NCBI GenBank assembly: GCA_903886975.1
Contig: CAISOB010000039.1
Coordinates: forward strand, 1 to 34,986
DNA length: 34,986 nucleotides
Direction of reading: 5' to 3'
Source of the DNA: an uncultured beta proteobacterium
GTDB lineage: Bacteria > Pseudomonadota > Gammaproteobacteria > Burkholderiales > Rhodocyclaceae
In this document: piece by piece, positions 25,483 through 34,457 of the stretch
Layout of the letters: each line of letters starts with the position of its first letter
How positions within the stretch are numbered: position 1 is the first letter of the stretch
The notes under the pieces: model-generated
What the model saw: the letters and a program-made list of their open reading frames with translations, nothing else
The model's database searches: none
Told to the model about the DNA's origin: nothing
Program-made: the position numbers and the translations under genes

Positions 25483-26406
25483 ATGGCGATCGACATTGTG
25501 GTGAGCATGCGTGTGTTCGTGACCGTCGTGGATGTCGGCAGCTTTGCCGGTGCGGCGGATAAGCTCGATCTGTCACGCGGCATGGCTACGCGCTACGTGG
25601 CTCAACTCGAAGGGCATCTGGGGGTACGCCTGCTCAATCGGACCACGCGCAAACTTTCGCTGACCGAGGCGGGCAATGACTATTACCAGCGCTCGACTCA
25701 GGTCCTGGCCATGGTAGAAGAGGCCGAGACGTCGGTGGCGCAGGAGGCATCGACACCGCGCGGGACCCTCCGCGTGACCTCGTCGGTCGCCTTCGGCAGC
25801 CACCATCTAAGTTCGGTGATCACCGAATATCTGCAAAAGCATCCCGGCGTTCAGGTCGACGTGACCTTGAACGACCGCGCCGTGGATCTGGTCGAGGAAG
25901 GATTTGATCTGGCGATACGTGTTGCCCGGCAAATCGACCCGGGGCTGGTCGCACGCAAACTCGCCCCTGCGCACCTTGTTGTGTGCGCGTCACCCGGCTA
26001 CCTGAAGCAGTATGGAACCCCGAAAGCCCCCGAGGATCTCGGGGGCCATAACTGCCTTTCCTATGCTTATTGGAACTCGCAAAACGAGTGGCGCTTTCAT
26101 CGCCAAGGCGTGGAGCGGAAGGTTCAGGTGTCGGGGAATCTGCGCGGCAATAACGGTCACATTCTGGTCAATGCTGCGATCGAAGGACTGGGGGTGATTC
26201 TCCAACCGACCTTCCTCGCGTACGAGGCATTGCGGCGCAAGCAACTCGTGCAAATTCTCCGGGACTGGGAGGCCGACTATTTGACGATCTTCGCGGTCTA
26301 TCCCAACCGAAAGTTTCTGCCGCCCAAAGTGCGCAGCTTTATCGATTTCCTGGCTGAGCGCTTCGGTCCAGAACCGTACTGGGATTTCGATATCAAGCGA
26401 AAATGA
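25483..26406 (+). CDS. LysR-type transcriptional regulator
   Basis: A 307-residue regulator. The N-terminal winged helix-turn-helix is at about residues 3-62 (FVTVVDVGSFAGAADKLDLSRGMATRYVAQLEGHLGVRLLNRTTRKLSLTEAG in order). A linker helix follows, then a substrate-binding domain from about 90 to 295 with GTLRVTSSVAFG, the conserved DLAIRV and a GLGVILQPTFLAYEAL segment. The length is standard. It faces the oxidoreductase-SnoaL-DoxX genes across 131 bases, so it likely regulates them and itself in response to a small inducer. The start at 25483 lacks a strong ribosome site but fits the family N-terminus. Confidence 0.95.
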   Translation: MAIDIVVSMRVFVTVVDVGSFAGAADKLDLSRGMATRYVAQLEGHLGVRLLNRTTRKLSLTEAGNDYYQRSTQVLAMVEEAETSVAQEASTPRGTLRVTSSVAFGSHHLSSVITEYLQKHPGVQVDVTLNDRAVDLVEEGFDLAIRVARQIDPGLVARKLAPAHLVVCASPGYLKQYGTPKAPEDLGGHNCLSYAYWNSQNEWRFHRQGVERKVQVSGNLRGNNGHILVNAAIEGLGVILQPTFLAYEALRRKQLVQILRDWEADYLTIFAVYPNRKFLPPKVRSFIDFLAERFGPEPYWDFDIKRK

Positions 26407-26611
26407 AGGCGCACGTACTGAATGCTTGGTGTCAGCCTTGACTTCCGCGCTCAAACGCCAACTACAAATAGCGGTTCTTGCTTTATGCCATTAGTGTCTT
26501 GGTCGTTCGCAGTCGATCCTTTCAATGCCGAGAGGTCGGTCGCGTTAGGCCGGCAGGCCGTGCTCCGACGCTTTTATCGCAGCTGTCGGGTTACGTTATT
26601 GCTGACGCGAC

Positions 26612-27670
26612 TTACGCGACTGATGCCTTCGCCAATTCGCCGGCCAATGCAGCGAGCGGCTGCGGCCGGCGCCACAGCTTCCACTGATCCTGGCGTGTGC
26701 TTTGCCAGGCGAGCGCGGCGTAGGCCGTCGAGGCTTCGATGCGCAGCTCGGTGATCTTTCCGGCGCCGAGCGCCGCACGCAGCGGCGCGAACCAGCGGCT
26801 TTCCAGGTCGTTGAGCGCGGCCGCGTAGGCCTTGCCGTTTTCATATTGCACCGGCGAGAGCAGGTCCTCGAGCACGATCAGGTGATGGGTGTCGGCGGCG
26901 GCATGGGCGAGCAGCGTCGCCGCATCGACGGGCAGCGCATGGGTCGGCACGCCGGCGCCGCGCGCGAGGCCGAGCGCCAGCGGGTTGGTGCTCCAGACGC
27001 CGTCAAAATCGCTTGCGTAGCGTGGCGGCAGGGTCCCGGCGCCCCACAGCCAGAGGTTGTTGATCGGCAGGCGGCCGCTCGCTTCGCGCCCGGTGTTGAT
27101 CGGGTGGGCGTGCAGCAGCATCTGCGCTTCGTTGAGCAGCTTGCGCAAACCCTTGGCGTGCTCTGTCGCCGGCAGCAGCCCGTCGATGCGGCGGCCGGCG
27201 ACCGCGGACAGCGGCGCCACCTCGAGGCGATCGACGCGCAGGTGGTCGGACAGGCGCAGGTACCAGCGGTCGGCGCTGGCCAGGTAGAAACGGCCGGCGT
27301 CGGCAAGATGGTGATTCAAGGCCTCGACGAGCGCGCGCGCTTCGTCGAGCTCGATGCCGAAGCTGCCGCTGTCGGCGAGGATCAGGCCGTCCTGGTGAAA
27401 GCGCAGATGCACCGGGTCGCAGCACAGCCAGCATGACGCGCCAACTTCCGGCGCAGTACTTTCGCCGAGCAGGCGCAGGGCGGCATACGGCGCTTCATCC
27501 GGCAGGCCAAAGGCATCGGCGAGCGTCGCTTCGAGCGATTGCGGCGGCCGGCGCGTGCGGGTGCTGCGCGTGAGCAGCGTCTCCAGCGCCGGGCAGGACA
27601 GGGCGGCGAAGGTATCGCTGTCATCGGGTTCGGGCCAAACGAGTTCGGGGATCAGCAGTGTTGTTTGCAT
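26612..27670 (-). CDS. RpfE-type / COG4255 conserved protein
   Basis: A 352-residue cytoplasmic protein of the group labelled regulatory protein RpfE type, often mis-annotated as cofactor-independent phosphoglycerate mutase. Recognisable features are the opening LLIPELVWP, WLCCDPVHLRFHQDGLILAD (about 102-121) and the P-I-N-x-L-W-x-W-G-x-G motif (about 224-234: PINNLWLWGAGTLP). Later come HALPVDAATLLAHAA and a near-terminal WKLWRRPQP. No catalytic serine or metal set of a true mutase is visible. In several beta- and gammaproteobacteria this gene neighbours lolC/recJ, as here with lolC divergent. GGAG lies seven bases before the ATG at 27670. Function unproven. Confidence 0.85.
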   Translation of the reverse strand: MQTTLLIPELVWPEPDDSDTFAALSCPALETLLTRSTRTRRPPQSLEATLADAFGLPDEAPYAALRLLGESTAPEVGASCWLCCDPVHLRFHQDGLILADSGSFGIELDEARALVEALNHHLADAGRFYLASADRWYLRLSDHLRVDRLEVAPLSAVAGRRIDGLLPATEHAKGLRKLLNEAQMLLHAHPINTGREASGRLPINNLWLWGAGTLPPRYASDFDGVWSTNPLALGLARGAGVPTHALPVDAATLLAHAAADTHHLIVLEDLLSPVQYENGKAYAAALNDLESRWFAPLRAALGAGKITELRIEASTAYAALAWQSTRQDQWKLWRRPQPLAALAGELAKASVA

Positions 27671-27781
27671 TTCTGTTCTCCATCCGATCACGCGGGGAAG
27701 AATGCTCATGAACAGTGTAGCATAGCGTTTTTGCCGCGCTGACCGGCACCCATACCACACTGACATGAGTCCCAGCCACTG

Positions 27782-29029
27782 ATGGCACTACCCTACGAAC
27801 TGCTGGTCGGTCTGCGCTATACGCGGGCCAAGCGGCGCAACCACTTCATCTCCTTCATTTCGATGATTTCGATGCTCGGCATCTCGCTCGGGGTCGCGGC
27901 GCTGATCGTCGTGCTGTCGGTGATGAACGGATTCCAGACCGAACTGCGCGGGCGCATCCTGGCCGTCGTCTCGCACATCCAGATCAGCGGCGCCAACGGC
28001 GAAATGGCCGACTGGCAGCGCGTCGCCGAGCAATCGCTCAAGCAGCCGGGCGTGCTCGCCGCAGCGCCCTTCGTCCAGGCGCAGGGCATGCTGTCCTTCG
28101 GGCAGGCGGTGCGCGGGGCGATCGTGCGCGGCATCGTTCCCGATCTCGAAGACAAGGTCGCCGATTTTCGCACGCACATGAAAGAGGGCCGCCTCGAGAC
28201 GCTGACGGCCGATTCGTTCAACATCGTTCTCGGCAGCGAGCTGGCGCGCGCGCTCGGCGTTTTCGTCGGCGACAAGGTGACGGTCATCGCGCCGCAGGGC
28301 GTCGTCACCCCGGCCGGCGTCATCCCGCGCCTCAAGACTTTCACCGTCAGCGGCATCTTCGAGGTCGGCATGTTCGAGTATGACAGTGGCCTGGCGCTGA
28401 TCGACATGGCGGACGCGCAGCGGCTATACCGCATGGATGATCGCGTCTCCGGCGTGCGCTTGAAACTCGACGACCTGTTCAAGGCGCCGCTGATCGCGCG
28501 GCAACTCGCGAGCCGTCTCGACACGGCGGCCTTCATCAGCGACTGGTCGCGCAGCCACGCCAATTTCTTCCGCGCCGTGCAGATCGAAAAGAACATGATG
28601 TTCATCATCCTCTCGCTGATCGTCGCGGTCGCCGCCTTCAACATCGTCTCGACGCTGGTCATGGCGGTGACCGACAAGCAGGCCGACATCGCCATCCTGC
28701 GCACGCTCGGCGCGAGCCCGGGCAGCATCATGGCGATCTTCATGGTGCAGGGCGCGCTGATCGGCTTCATCGGCCTGGGGCTGGGCGTCGCCGGCGGCGT
28801 CCTACTGGCGCTCAATGTCGATGTCGTCGTGCCTTTCATCGAACACCTGCTCGGCACGCAGTTCATGTCCAAGGAGGTGTATTACATCTCCAACCTGCCG
28901 TCCGAATTGCAGTGGCGCGACGTGATCACCATCACCAGCGTCTCCTTCGTCCTTTCGCTGGTCGCGACGATCTATCCGAGTTGGCGCGCCTCGCGCGTCA
29001 ATCCGGCGGAGGCCTTGCGCTATGAGTGA
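27782..29029 (+). CDS. lolC: Lipoprotein-releasing ABC transporter permease LolC/E
   Basis: A 415-residue inner-membrane permease that works with LolD to extract lipoproteins from the inner membrane and hand them to LolA. It has the family start ([41 protein letters not shown] in order, about 3-45). A periplasmic domain (about 48-265) follows, with the VVSHIQISG and [17 protein letters not shown] segments. Three C-terminal helices from about 275 include [21 protein letters not shown], the coupling helix, and the closing [18 protein letters not shown]. No second permease gene is present here, so it may act as a LolF-like homodimer. The gene overlaps lolD by 8 bases. Divergent from the RpfE-type gene. 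Confidence 0.96.
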   Translation: MALPYELLVGLRYTRAKRRNHFISFISMISMLGISLGVAALIVVLSVMNGFQTELRGRILAVVSHIQISGANGEMADWQRVAEQSLKQPGVLAAAPFVQAQGMLSFGQAVRGAIVRGIVPDLEDKVADFRTHMKEGRLETLTADSFNIVLGSELARALGVFVGDKVTVIAPQGVVTPAGVIPRLKTFTVSGIFEVGMFEYDSGLALIDMADAQRLYRMDDRVSGVRLKLDDLFKAPLIARQLASRLDTAAFISDWSRSHANFFRAVQIEKNMMFIILSLIVAVAAFNIVSTLVMAVTDKQADIAILRTLGASPGSIMAIFMVQGALIGFIGLGLGVAGGVLLALNVDVVVPFIEHLLGTQFMSKEVYYISNLPSELQWRDVITITSVSFVLSLVATIYPSWRASRVNPAEALRYE

Positions 29030-29726
29030 GCAGCAACAAATCGTGCTGGCCTGTCAGGGGCTGACGAAAATCTACCGCCAGGGCACCGGCGAGGGCGCCG
29101 AGGTGCCTGTGCTGCTCGGCGTCAACCTCGAAATCGTGCGCGGCGAGCGTGTCGCCGTGGTCGGCGCTTCGGGTTCGGGCAAGAGCACGCTGCTGCATCT
29201 GCTTGGCGGGCTCGACGCCGCGACGGCCGGAACGATCCAGCTGATGGGGCGCGATCTGTCGAAGATCAGCGATGCCGAACGCGGCGTCATGCGCAATCGC
29301 CATCTCGGCTTCGTCTATCAGTTCCATCATCTGCTGCCGGAATTCACGGCGCTCGACAACGTCGCCATGCCGCTCTATATCCGGCGCATGCCGAAAGCCG
29401 AGGCCGAGGAGCGTGCGGCCGCCGTGCTCGGCGAAGTCGGCCTCTCGCACCGCCTCGACCATACCCCGTCGGAACTCTCCGGCGGCGAGCGCCAGCGCGC
29501 CGCGATCGCCCGCGCCCTGGTGACCGAACCGGCCTGCGTGCTCGCCGACGAACCGACCGGCAACCTCGACCGGCAGACCGCCGAGGGCGTCTTCGAACTG
29601 ATGCTGGCGCTCAACCGCTCGCGCCAGACGAGTTTCATCGTCGTCACCCACGATCCGGGACTTGCCGCCCGTGCCGACCGCATCCTGACCCTGCGCGACG
29701 GGTCTTTCGCGGGAAGCGCCGCCTAG
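29022..29726 (+). CDS. lolD: Lipoprotein-releasing ABC transporter ATPase LolD
   Basis: A 234-residue ATPase powering the LolC permease. Walker A is GASGSGKST (48-56), the Q-loop is near residue 100 ([23 protein letters not shown]), the LSGGE signature is at 152-156, Walker B is VLADEP (173-178), and the switch histidine is H210. The NVAMPL and [10 protein letters not shown] words are the usual LolD signatures. The start ATG lies inside the lolC stop region (overlap of 8 bases), so the two are translationally coupled. A spacer of 304 bases with a dispersed repeat separates it from the next gene. Confidence 0.97.
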   Translation: MSEQQQIVLACQGLTKIYRQGTGEGAEVPVLLGVNLEIVRGERVAVVGASGSGKSTLLHLLGGLDAATAGTIQLMGRDLSKISDAERGVMRNRHLGFVYQFHHLLPEFTALDNVAMPLYIRRMPKAEAEERAAAVLGEVGLSHRLDHTPSELSGGERQRAAIARALVTEPACVLADEPTGNLDRQTAEGVFELMLALNRSRQTSFIVVTHDPGLAARADRILTLRDGSFAGSAA

Positions 29727-30030
29727 GCGGTTGCAGGGTGTTCAAGACCATATGCAAATTCGGCCGCCACCGCCGCGTGAATAGGTTCGCGCCGGGCCTG
29801 ATCGACGGCGCCGCCAGGCGCGTTACGGCGTGAGCAAAGTGGATTAACATGGCCTTTCGGCTTCCTCGAAATTTCATCCATGGGCGAAAAGCTATGGAAG
29901 CACTGATCAAGCCCCGCGGCGTCATTCCGGCGAAAGAACGTCGCCCCGGAATGCTTGAATCCGGGGCCGGAATTCAGAAAACACGGGACACCGGCTTTCG
30001 CCGGTGTGACGGCTTATTCGGCGCTTCCCT
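29727..30030. other. Spacer with dispersed palindromic element
   Basis: The spacer after lolD holds the element at 29921-30010. The left part (29727-29920) has no supported gene; a 61-codon frame running through the element (29849-30034) is a translation of the repeat. Confidence 0.6.
29921..30010. repeat. REP-like palindromic element (GTCATTCCGGCGAA type)
   Basis: A 90-base element with inverted ends: GTCATTCCGGCGAA (29921-29934) and TTCGCCGGTGTGAC (29997-30010) match in 12 of 14 positions as reverse complements. An internal 7-bp stem CACCGGC / GCCGGTG with a TTTC loop lies at 29989-30006. The sequence class is the widespread extragenic palindrome of proteobacteria whose typical ends read GTCATTCC-GCGAA. 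Confidence 0.8.
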
Positions 30031-31644
30031 ATGAACGGCAGACTGGCCGACGCCATGCGCTCCCGCTACGGCATGTTGCTGCTGGCGCTCATCATCCTCG
30101 CGCTGCTGAGTGCCGTGGCAATTCTCCTGCGCCCGCTCACGCCGATCGACGAGACGCGCTACGTTGGCGTGGCCTGGGAAATGTGGCTGCGCGGCGATTT
30201 CCTGCTGCCGATAAAGAACGGCGCGCCATACAGTCACAAGCCGCCGCTGATGATCTGGCTGTTCCAGGCCGGCTGGGCGGCTTTTGGCGTCAGCGAATGG
30301 TGGCCGCGCCTGGTCGCGCCGTTGGTCTCGGCGGCCAACCTGCTGCTGACGATGGGGCTCGCCCGCCGCCTGTGGCCGGGCCGCAGCGACATCGCCGGAC
30401 CCGCAGTTCTGATTCTCTGCTCTTGCCTGCTGTGGACCTTCTTTTCGACCGCGGCGATGTTCGACATCATTGTCGCCTTCTTCGCCCTGCTCGGCATGTA
30501 CGGAACGCTGCTCGCCGCCGAGGGCAAGAGCCTGCGCGGCTTCGCCTGCCTCAGCGTGGCGATCGGCCTCGGCGTGCTGACCAAGGGGCCGGTGATCCTC
30601 CTGCTCGTCTTGCCGGTCGCGCTGCTCGCGCCGTGGTGGACGCGGCAACGGCGCTGGGGGCGCTGGTACGGCGGCATTCTGCTGGCCGTGCTGTGTGGCG
30701 CGGCGATTGCGCTGGCCTGGGCCGTTCCGGCCGGCATGGCCGGCGGCGAAGAGTACCGCAAGGCGATCTTCTTCGGCCAGACGGCCAACCGCATGGTCGA
30801 GTCCTTTGCCCACAAACGGCCGCCCTGGTGGTATCTGCCGCTATTGCCGGCGATGCTTTTCCCCTGGCTCCTCTGGACGGGCCTGTGGCGCGCCCTGGGC
30901 AATTTCATGCGCCACGAACTCGATCGCGGCGGGCGTTTTTGCCTGGCCTGGACGCTGCCGGTGCTGCTCGCTTTTTCGCTGATCAGCGGCAAGCAGCCGC
31001 ACTACCTGATTCCGCTCTTCCCCGCGTTTGCCCTGTTCGCCGCGCGCGCGCTGGCCGACGAGCAACGGGTCAGGGGACTCTGGTTGCCGCTGCTCGCCGC
31101 ATTGCTGGCGGGCATCGCCTCGCTGCTGATGACCACGGGCGTGCTGGCCACGCCCTGGGAAATCGCCGGGCCGCCGGATATCTGGCCGGGGGTATTGCTG
31201 ATTGCCGCGGCGCTGGGCATCTATCTGCTGGGCCGGCGGCTCGACAAGCCGCTAGCGACGTTGGCGTTGTTCGGCGCCATCGTCTCGGCGCTCGTGCAAT
31301 TCGCGCTGATCGCGCCGCTCTATCCGGCCTACGACGTGCGCGGCATGGCGGAGGCGATTCATCAGGCGCAGGCCGCCGGCCATCCGGTCGCGCACCTTGG
31401 CGATTACAACGATCAATTCCATTTCGCCGGGCGCCTGACGGCGCCGCTCACCCTCGTCGATGACGATGTGGCGCTCAAGGCCTGGTTGCGCGAACATCCG
31501 GACGGTGACGTTGTCATTTATACTAAGGACATGAAGCGCCTGACGGGCGTCAAGGCGATCGCCGCGCAGCGTTATCTCTCCGGCGGCGTGGCCTTGCTCG
31601 ACGCACCGGCGGCATTGGTTTGGCTCGCTTCCGCCAACAAGTAA
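30031..31644 (+). CDS. ArnT-like / PMT-family glycosyltransferase 39
   Basis: A 537-residue integral membrane glycosyltransferase of the GT-C fold, using a lipid-linked sugar donor. After a first helix (about 14-34) comes the family acidic pair in TPIDETRYVGVAWEM (D40, E41), then FLLPIKNGAPYSHKPPLMIWL with the KPP motif. About ten more hydrophobic helices follow, with VLTKGPVILLL near 192 and a KQPHYLIPLFPAFALFAARAL block near 325. This matches ArnT-type transferases, which add sugars to lipid A or to proteins; the acceptor here is not known. The C-terminal part (about 430-537) is a soluble domain. It starts 21 bases after the palindromic element. Confidence 0.9.
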   Translation: MNGRLADAMRSRYGMLLLALIILALLSAVAILLRPLTPIDETRYVGVAWEMWLRGDFLLPIKNGAPYSHKPPLMIWLFQAGWAAFGVSEWWPRLVAPLVSAANLLLTMGLARRLWPGRSDIAGPAVLILCSCLLWTFFSTAAMFDIIVAFFALLGMYGTLLAAEGKSLRGFACLSVAIGLGVLTKGPVILLLVLPVALLAPWWTRQRRWGRWYGGILLAVLCGAAIALAWAVPAGMAGGEEYRKAIFFGQTANRMVESFAHKRPPWWYLPLLPAMLFPWLLWTGLWRALGNFMRHELDRGGRFCLAWTLPVLLAFSLISGKQPHYLIPLFPAFALFAARALADEQRVRGLWLPLLAALLAGIASLLMTTGVLATPWEIAGPPDIWPGVLLIAAALGIYLLGRRLDKPLATLALFGAIVSALVQFALIAPLYPAYDVRGMAEAIHQAQAAGHPVAHLGDYNDQFHFAGRLTAPLTLVDDDVALKAWLREHPDGDVVIYTKDMKRLTGVKAIAAQRYLSGGVALLDAPAALVWLASANK

Positions 31645-31674
31645 TACGTGCATGTGAATCGGGCAAAACCTTTT

Positions 31675-31729
31675 GCCCTCACCCCAGCCCTCTCCCGCGG
31701 GAGAGGGCGCGCGGCAGCGCGGTGAGGGC
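31675..31729. repeat. Nested palindromic repeat before comEC
   Basis: An outer inverted pair GCCCTCACC (31675-31683) / GGTGAGGGC (31721-31729) encloses a perfect 22-base palindrome at 31687-31708 whose half is GCCCTCTCCCG. The words CCCTCACCCC...CCCTCTCCC are typical of a widespread proteobacterial intergenic repeat. It lies between the transferase stop and the comEC start and could attenuate read-through. Confidence 0.8.
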
Positions 31730-31779
31730 CAGAGGCAATGGCTTTTCCCGGATCTTTACCGTGACGGCTCGGGGTCTGC

Positions 31780-34134
31780 ATGCGCCTTGCCATTCTTGCT
31801 TTCGCCAGCGGCATCGTTCTCCTGCAGGTGCAGAGCGAACTGCCGGGCGGCGCGACCATCGCCGGCCTTGCTGCGCTCGGCGCGTGTGCCTTCCTGTTCT
31901 GCCGCAAGGCGCCGCGCCTTCGCCCCCTGGCACTCATCGGCTGCGCGCTGCTCGGTTTCTCGTGGGCCGCGTGGCTCGCGCAGCAGCGGCTCGCCGATCA
32001 GCTTCCCTCGGCCTGGGAAGGACGCGATATCGAACTCACCGGCGTGGTCGCGGCGCTGCCGCAGCGCTTCGAGCGCGGCGAACGTTTCGAGTTCGACGTC
32101 GAAGCGGCGCAGGCCGCGGCGGACGATGCCGAGCGCGGCGCGGCGGTCGTCCCCGGCCATATCCTCCTGTCGTGGTATCACGGCTGGGACGAAGCCGCCG
32201 ATGACGACGAGGCGCTCGAGGAAGCGGCCGCGCGGCCGGTTCGCCCCGGCGAGCGCTGGCGCTTCACGGCACGCCTGAAACGGCCGCACGGCAACGCCAA
32301 TCCCTACGGATACGATTACGAAGCCGCGCTCCTCCAAGGCGGCATCCGCGCGACGGGAACGATACGACCGCGCGCCGAGGCGCGGCGCATCGATTCCTTC
32401 GTGGTGCGTCCAGGCTACGTCATCGAACGGCTACGCGACGTCATCCGCAAACGCTTCCTCGCGACGCTGCCCGACGCGCCTTACCTCGGTGTGCTGATCG
32501 CCCTGTCCATCGGCGATCAGCGCGCCATTCCGGCCAGCCAATGGACGATTTTCAGCCGCACTGGCATCACCCATCTGGTGAGCATCTCCGGGCTGCATGT
32601 GACGATGGTCGCCGCGCTCCTTGCCGCACTGGTCAATTGGCTGTGGCGGCGTAGCGAACGGCTGCTCTTGCGCTTGCCGGCGCAGAAGGCGGCGGTCGTC
32701 GCCGGCTGGCTGGCGGCCCTTGTCTATGTGCTGCTCGCCGGTTTCGAAGTGCCGGCGCAGCGCACGCTGTACATGCTCAGCGTCGTCGCGCTGGCACTAT
32801 GGTCGGGGCGCAACCTTGGCGTCAGCCGCACCCTGCTGCTGGCCTTGCTGGCGGTGCTGCTGCTCGATCCCTGGGCGGTGCTGGCGACCGGATTCTGGCT
32901 GTCCTTCGGCTGCGTCGCGCTGCTGTTCTATGTCGGCAGTGCGCGCCTCGGCGAGCGCAAGGGATGGCGTGCGGCCTTCGCGCAGTGGGGCGCCGCGCAA
33001 TGGGCGGTGACAGTCGGCAGCCTGCCGTTGCTGCTTCTGTTCTTTCAGCAGTTCTCGCTGGTCTCGCCGATCGCCAACGCCATTGCCATTCCATTCGTCA
33101 GCTTCATCGTCACGCCGCTGGCGCTCGCTTTTGCCGTGCTGCCCTGGGCGCCTTTGCTGCAGCTCGATCACTGGCTGCTCGCGCAATTGATGTGGCTGCT
33201 CGAGTGGCTCGCCGACTGGCCGGTGTGGCAGCAGGCCGCGCCACCCTTGTGGGCTTCGCTGATCGCCGTCGCCGGCGTTGCCTGGCTGCTGCTGCCGCGC
33301 GGTTTCCCGGCGCGCTGGATCGGCCTGTGCCTGCTCATGCCGGCGCTGTTCTGGCCGCCGGCGCGTCCATCCGTGGGGCAGGCCTGGGTCGATGTCCTCG
33401 ATGTCGGGCAGGGCCTGGCCATCGTCGTGCGCACCGCCGAACATACGCTGCTTTACGACACCGGTCCGCTCTACAGCGCCGACGCCAGCGCCGGGCAGCG
33501 CGTCATTGTTCCCTATCTGCGCGCCATCGGCGTCAGGCAGCTCGATGCGCTCGTCGTCTCGCACCGCGACAAGGACCACGCCGGCGGAGTCGCGGCCGTT
33601 CAGGCTGCGCTGCCGATCGCCCGCACCCTGTCCTCGCTCGACGAACTGCAAGGCGAAGCGTGCAGCGCCGGGCAAGACTGGCAATGGGACGGGGTCCGCT
33701 TCCTCATGCTGCACCCGCTGGCCGCGGACTACCAGCTGACCACAAAGAAGACCAACAACATGAGCTGCGTGCTGCGCGTATCGACGGCCGCCGGCAGCGC
33801 GCTGCTCCCTGCGGACATCGAAGCGGCCGACGAGCGCGCGCTGCTCGCCCGCACGCCGGCGCTGCTGCACAGCGAAGTGCTGCTCGCGCCGCATCACGGC
33901 GGCAACCGCTCATCGACGCCGGAGTTCATCGCCGCCGTCGCCCCCGATGACGTTGTCTTTTCTGCCGGCTACCGCAACAGCTTCCGTCATCCGCGGCCGG
34001 AAGTCCTCGAACGCTACGCCGCCAGCCGGCAATGGCGCACCGATCGCGACGGCGCCTTGCATATCGTTCTCGGCGCCGCGCCGCTAGTGTCGGCATGGCG
34101 CAGCGAGCGGCGGCGCTATTGGTACGGGCAGTAA
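31780..34134 (+). CDS. comEC: DNA internalisation competence protein ComEC/Rec2
   Basis: A 784-residue inner-membrane channel that carries single-stranded DNA into the cytoplasm during natural transformation. Three parts are visible. First is an N-terminal helical and OB-like domain (DUF4131, to about 210) with GERWRFTARLKRPHGNANPYGYDYE. The Competence membrane domain (about 225-520) carries TGITHLVSISGLHVTMVAALL. The C-terminal metallo-beta-lactamase-like domain (about 530-784) carries VLDVGQGLAIVV, LLYDTGP, the metal motif HRDKDH (residues 595-600) and the late APHHGGNRSST segment. A complete domain set suggests a working gene. The ribosome site is weak (GGGG before ATG). It is preceded by a large palindromic repeat. 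Confidence 0.96.
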   Translation: MRLAILAFASGIVLLQVQSELPGGATIAGLAALGACAFLFCRKAPRLRPLALIGCALLGFSWAAWLAQQRLADQLPSAWEGRDIELTGVVAALPQRFERGERFEFDVEAAQAAADDAERGAAVVPGHILLSWYHGWDEAADDDEALEEAAARPVRPGERWRFTARLKRPHGNANPYGYDYEAALLQGGIRATGTIRPRAEARRIDSFVVRPGYVIERLRDVIRKRFLATLPDAPYLGVLIALSIGDQRAIPASQWTIFSRTGITHLVSISGLHVTMVAALLAALVNWLWRRSERLLLRLPAQKAAVVAGWLAALVYVLLAGFEVPAQRTLYMLSVVALALWSGRNLGVSRTLLLALLAVLLLDPWAVLATGFWLSFGCVALLFYVGSARLGERKGWRAAFAQWGAAQWAVTVGSLPLLLLFFQQFSLVSPIANAIAIPFVSFIVTPLALAFAVLPWAPLLQLDHWLLAQLMWLLEWLADWPVWQQAAPPLWASLIAVAGVAWLLLPRGFPARWIGLCLLMPALFWPPARPSVGQAWVDVLDVGQGLAIVVRTAEHTLLYDTGPLYSADASAGQRVIVPYLRAIGVRQLDALVVSHRDKDHAGGVAAVQAALPIARTLSSLDELQGEACSAGQDWQWDGVRFLMLHPLAADYQLTTKKTNNMSCVLRVSTAAGSALLPADIEAADERALLARTPALLHSEVLLAPHHGGNRSSTPEFIAAVAPDDVVFSAGYRNSFRHPRPEVLERYAASRQWRTDRDGALHIVLGAAPLVSAWRSERRRYWYGQ

Positions 34135-34198
34135 TACGGGCGCGCACTCCGATTCACAATATCGCCAAAGCAGCAGGCAAGCACACAGCCAACAGTGC

Positions 34199-34228
34199 CT
34201 ATATAATGTTTCTTATATAGGAGCCTAT
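34199..34228. promoter_or_regulatory. Nested palindromic operator/promoter of the toxin-antitoxin pair
   Basis: CTATATAA (34199-34206) and TTATATAG (34213-34220) form a perfect 8-bp inverted repeat around a 6-base spacer. A consensus -10, TATAAT, lies at 34202-34207 inside the left arm. A second, shorter palindrome, ATAGG-AG-CCTAT (34217-34228), overlaps it and contains the AGGAG ribosome site. No good -35 is visible at 17 bases. The layout fits autorepression by the AbrB-type antitoxin that follows. Confidence 0.75.
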
Positions 34229-34229
34229 C

Positions 34230-34457
34230 ATGCTGACTTTTAAAGTGACGACCGTCGGAGGATCGGAAGGATTTATCCTCAACAAGGAAGCCCGGGCCAA
34301 GCTCAATGTGAAGAAAGGCGATACGTTGTTTCTCACGGAGGCGCCGGACGGCGCCTTGCGTATCACACCTTACGATCCTGACTTCAAGCGGCAGATGGAA
34401 CTTGCCGAAGAACTGATGCACGATGATCGCGAAATCCTGCGCGCCTTGGCCAAATGA
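34230..34457 (+). CDS. AbrB/SpoVT-type antitoxin
   Basis: A 75-residue DNA-binding antitoxin. The swapped-hairpin AbrB/MazE fold is at residues 1-48: TFKVTTVGGSEGFILNKEARAKLNVKKGDTLFLTEAPDGALRI in order, with the usual I/L-x-K-E-x-R-x-x-L-x-V-x-x-G-D pattern. The remaining helix (FKRQMELAEELMHDDREILRALAK) is the flexible tail that should occupy the toxin's active site. It is preceded by AGGAG and a palindromic operator, and overlaps the toxin gene by 4 bases (ATGA). Together with the toxin it should repress its own promoter. Confidence 0.93.
   Translation: MLTFKVTTVGGSEGFILNKEARAKLNVKKGDTLFLTEAPDGALRITPYDPDFKRQMELAEELMHDDREILRALAK

Noticed and set aside
29955..31463. 502-codon open frame on the plus strand
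   Set aside because: Alternate frame of the ArnT-like glycosyltransferase; arginine-rich and without hydrophobic segments.
32797..33950. Long frames on both strands inside comEC
   Set aside because: They lie entirely within comEC, which has complete motifs in its own frame.
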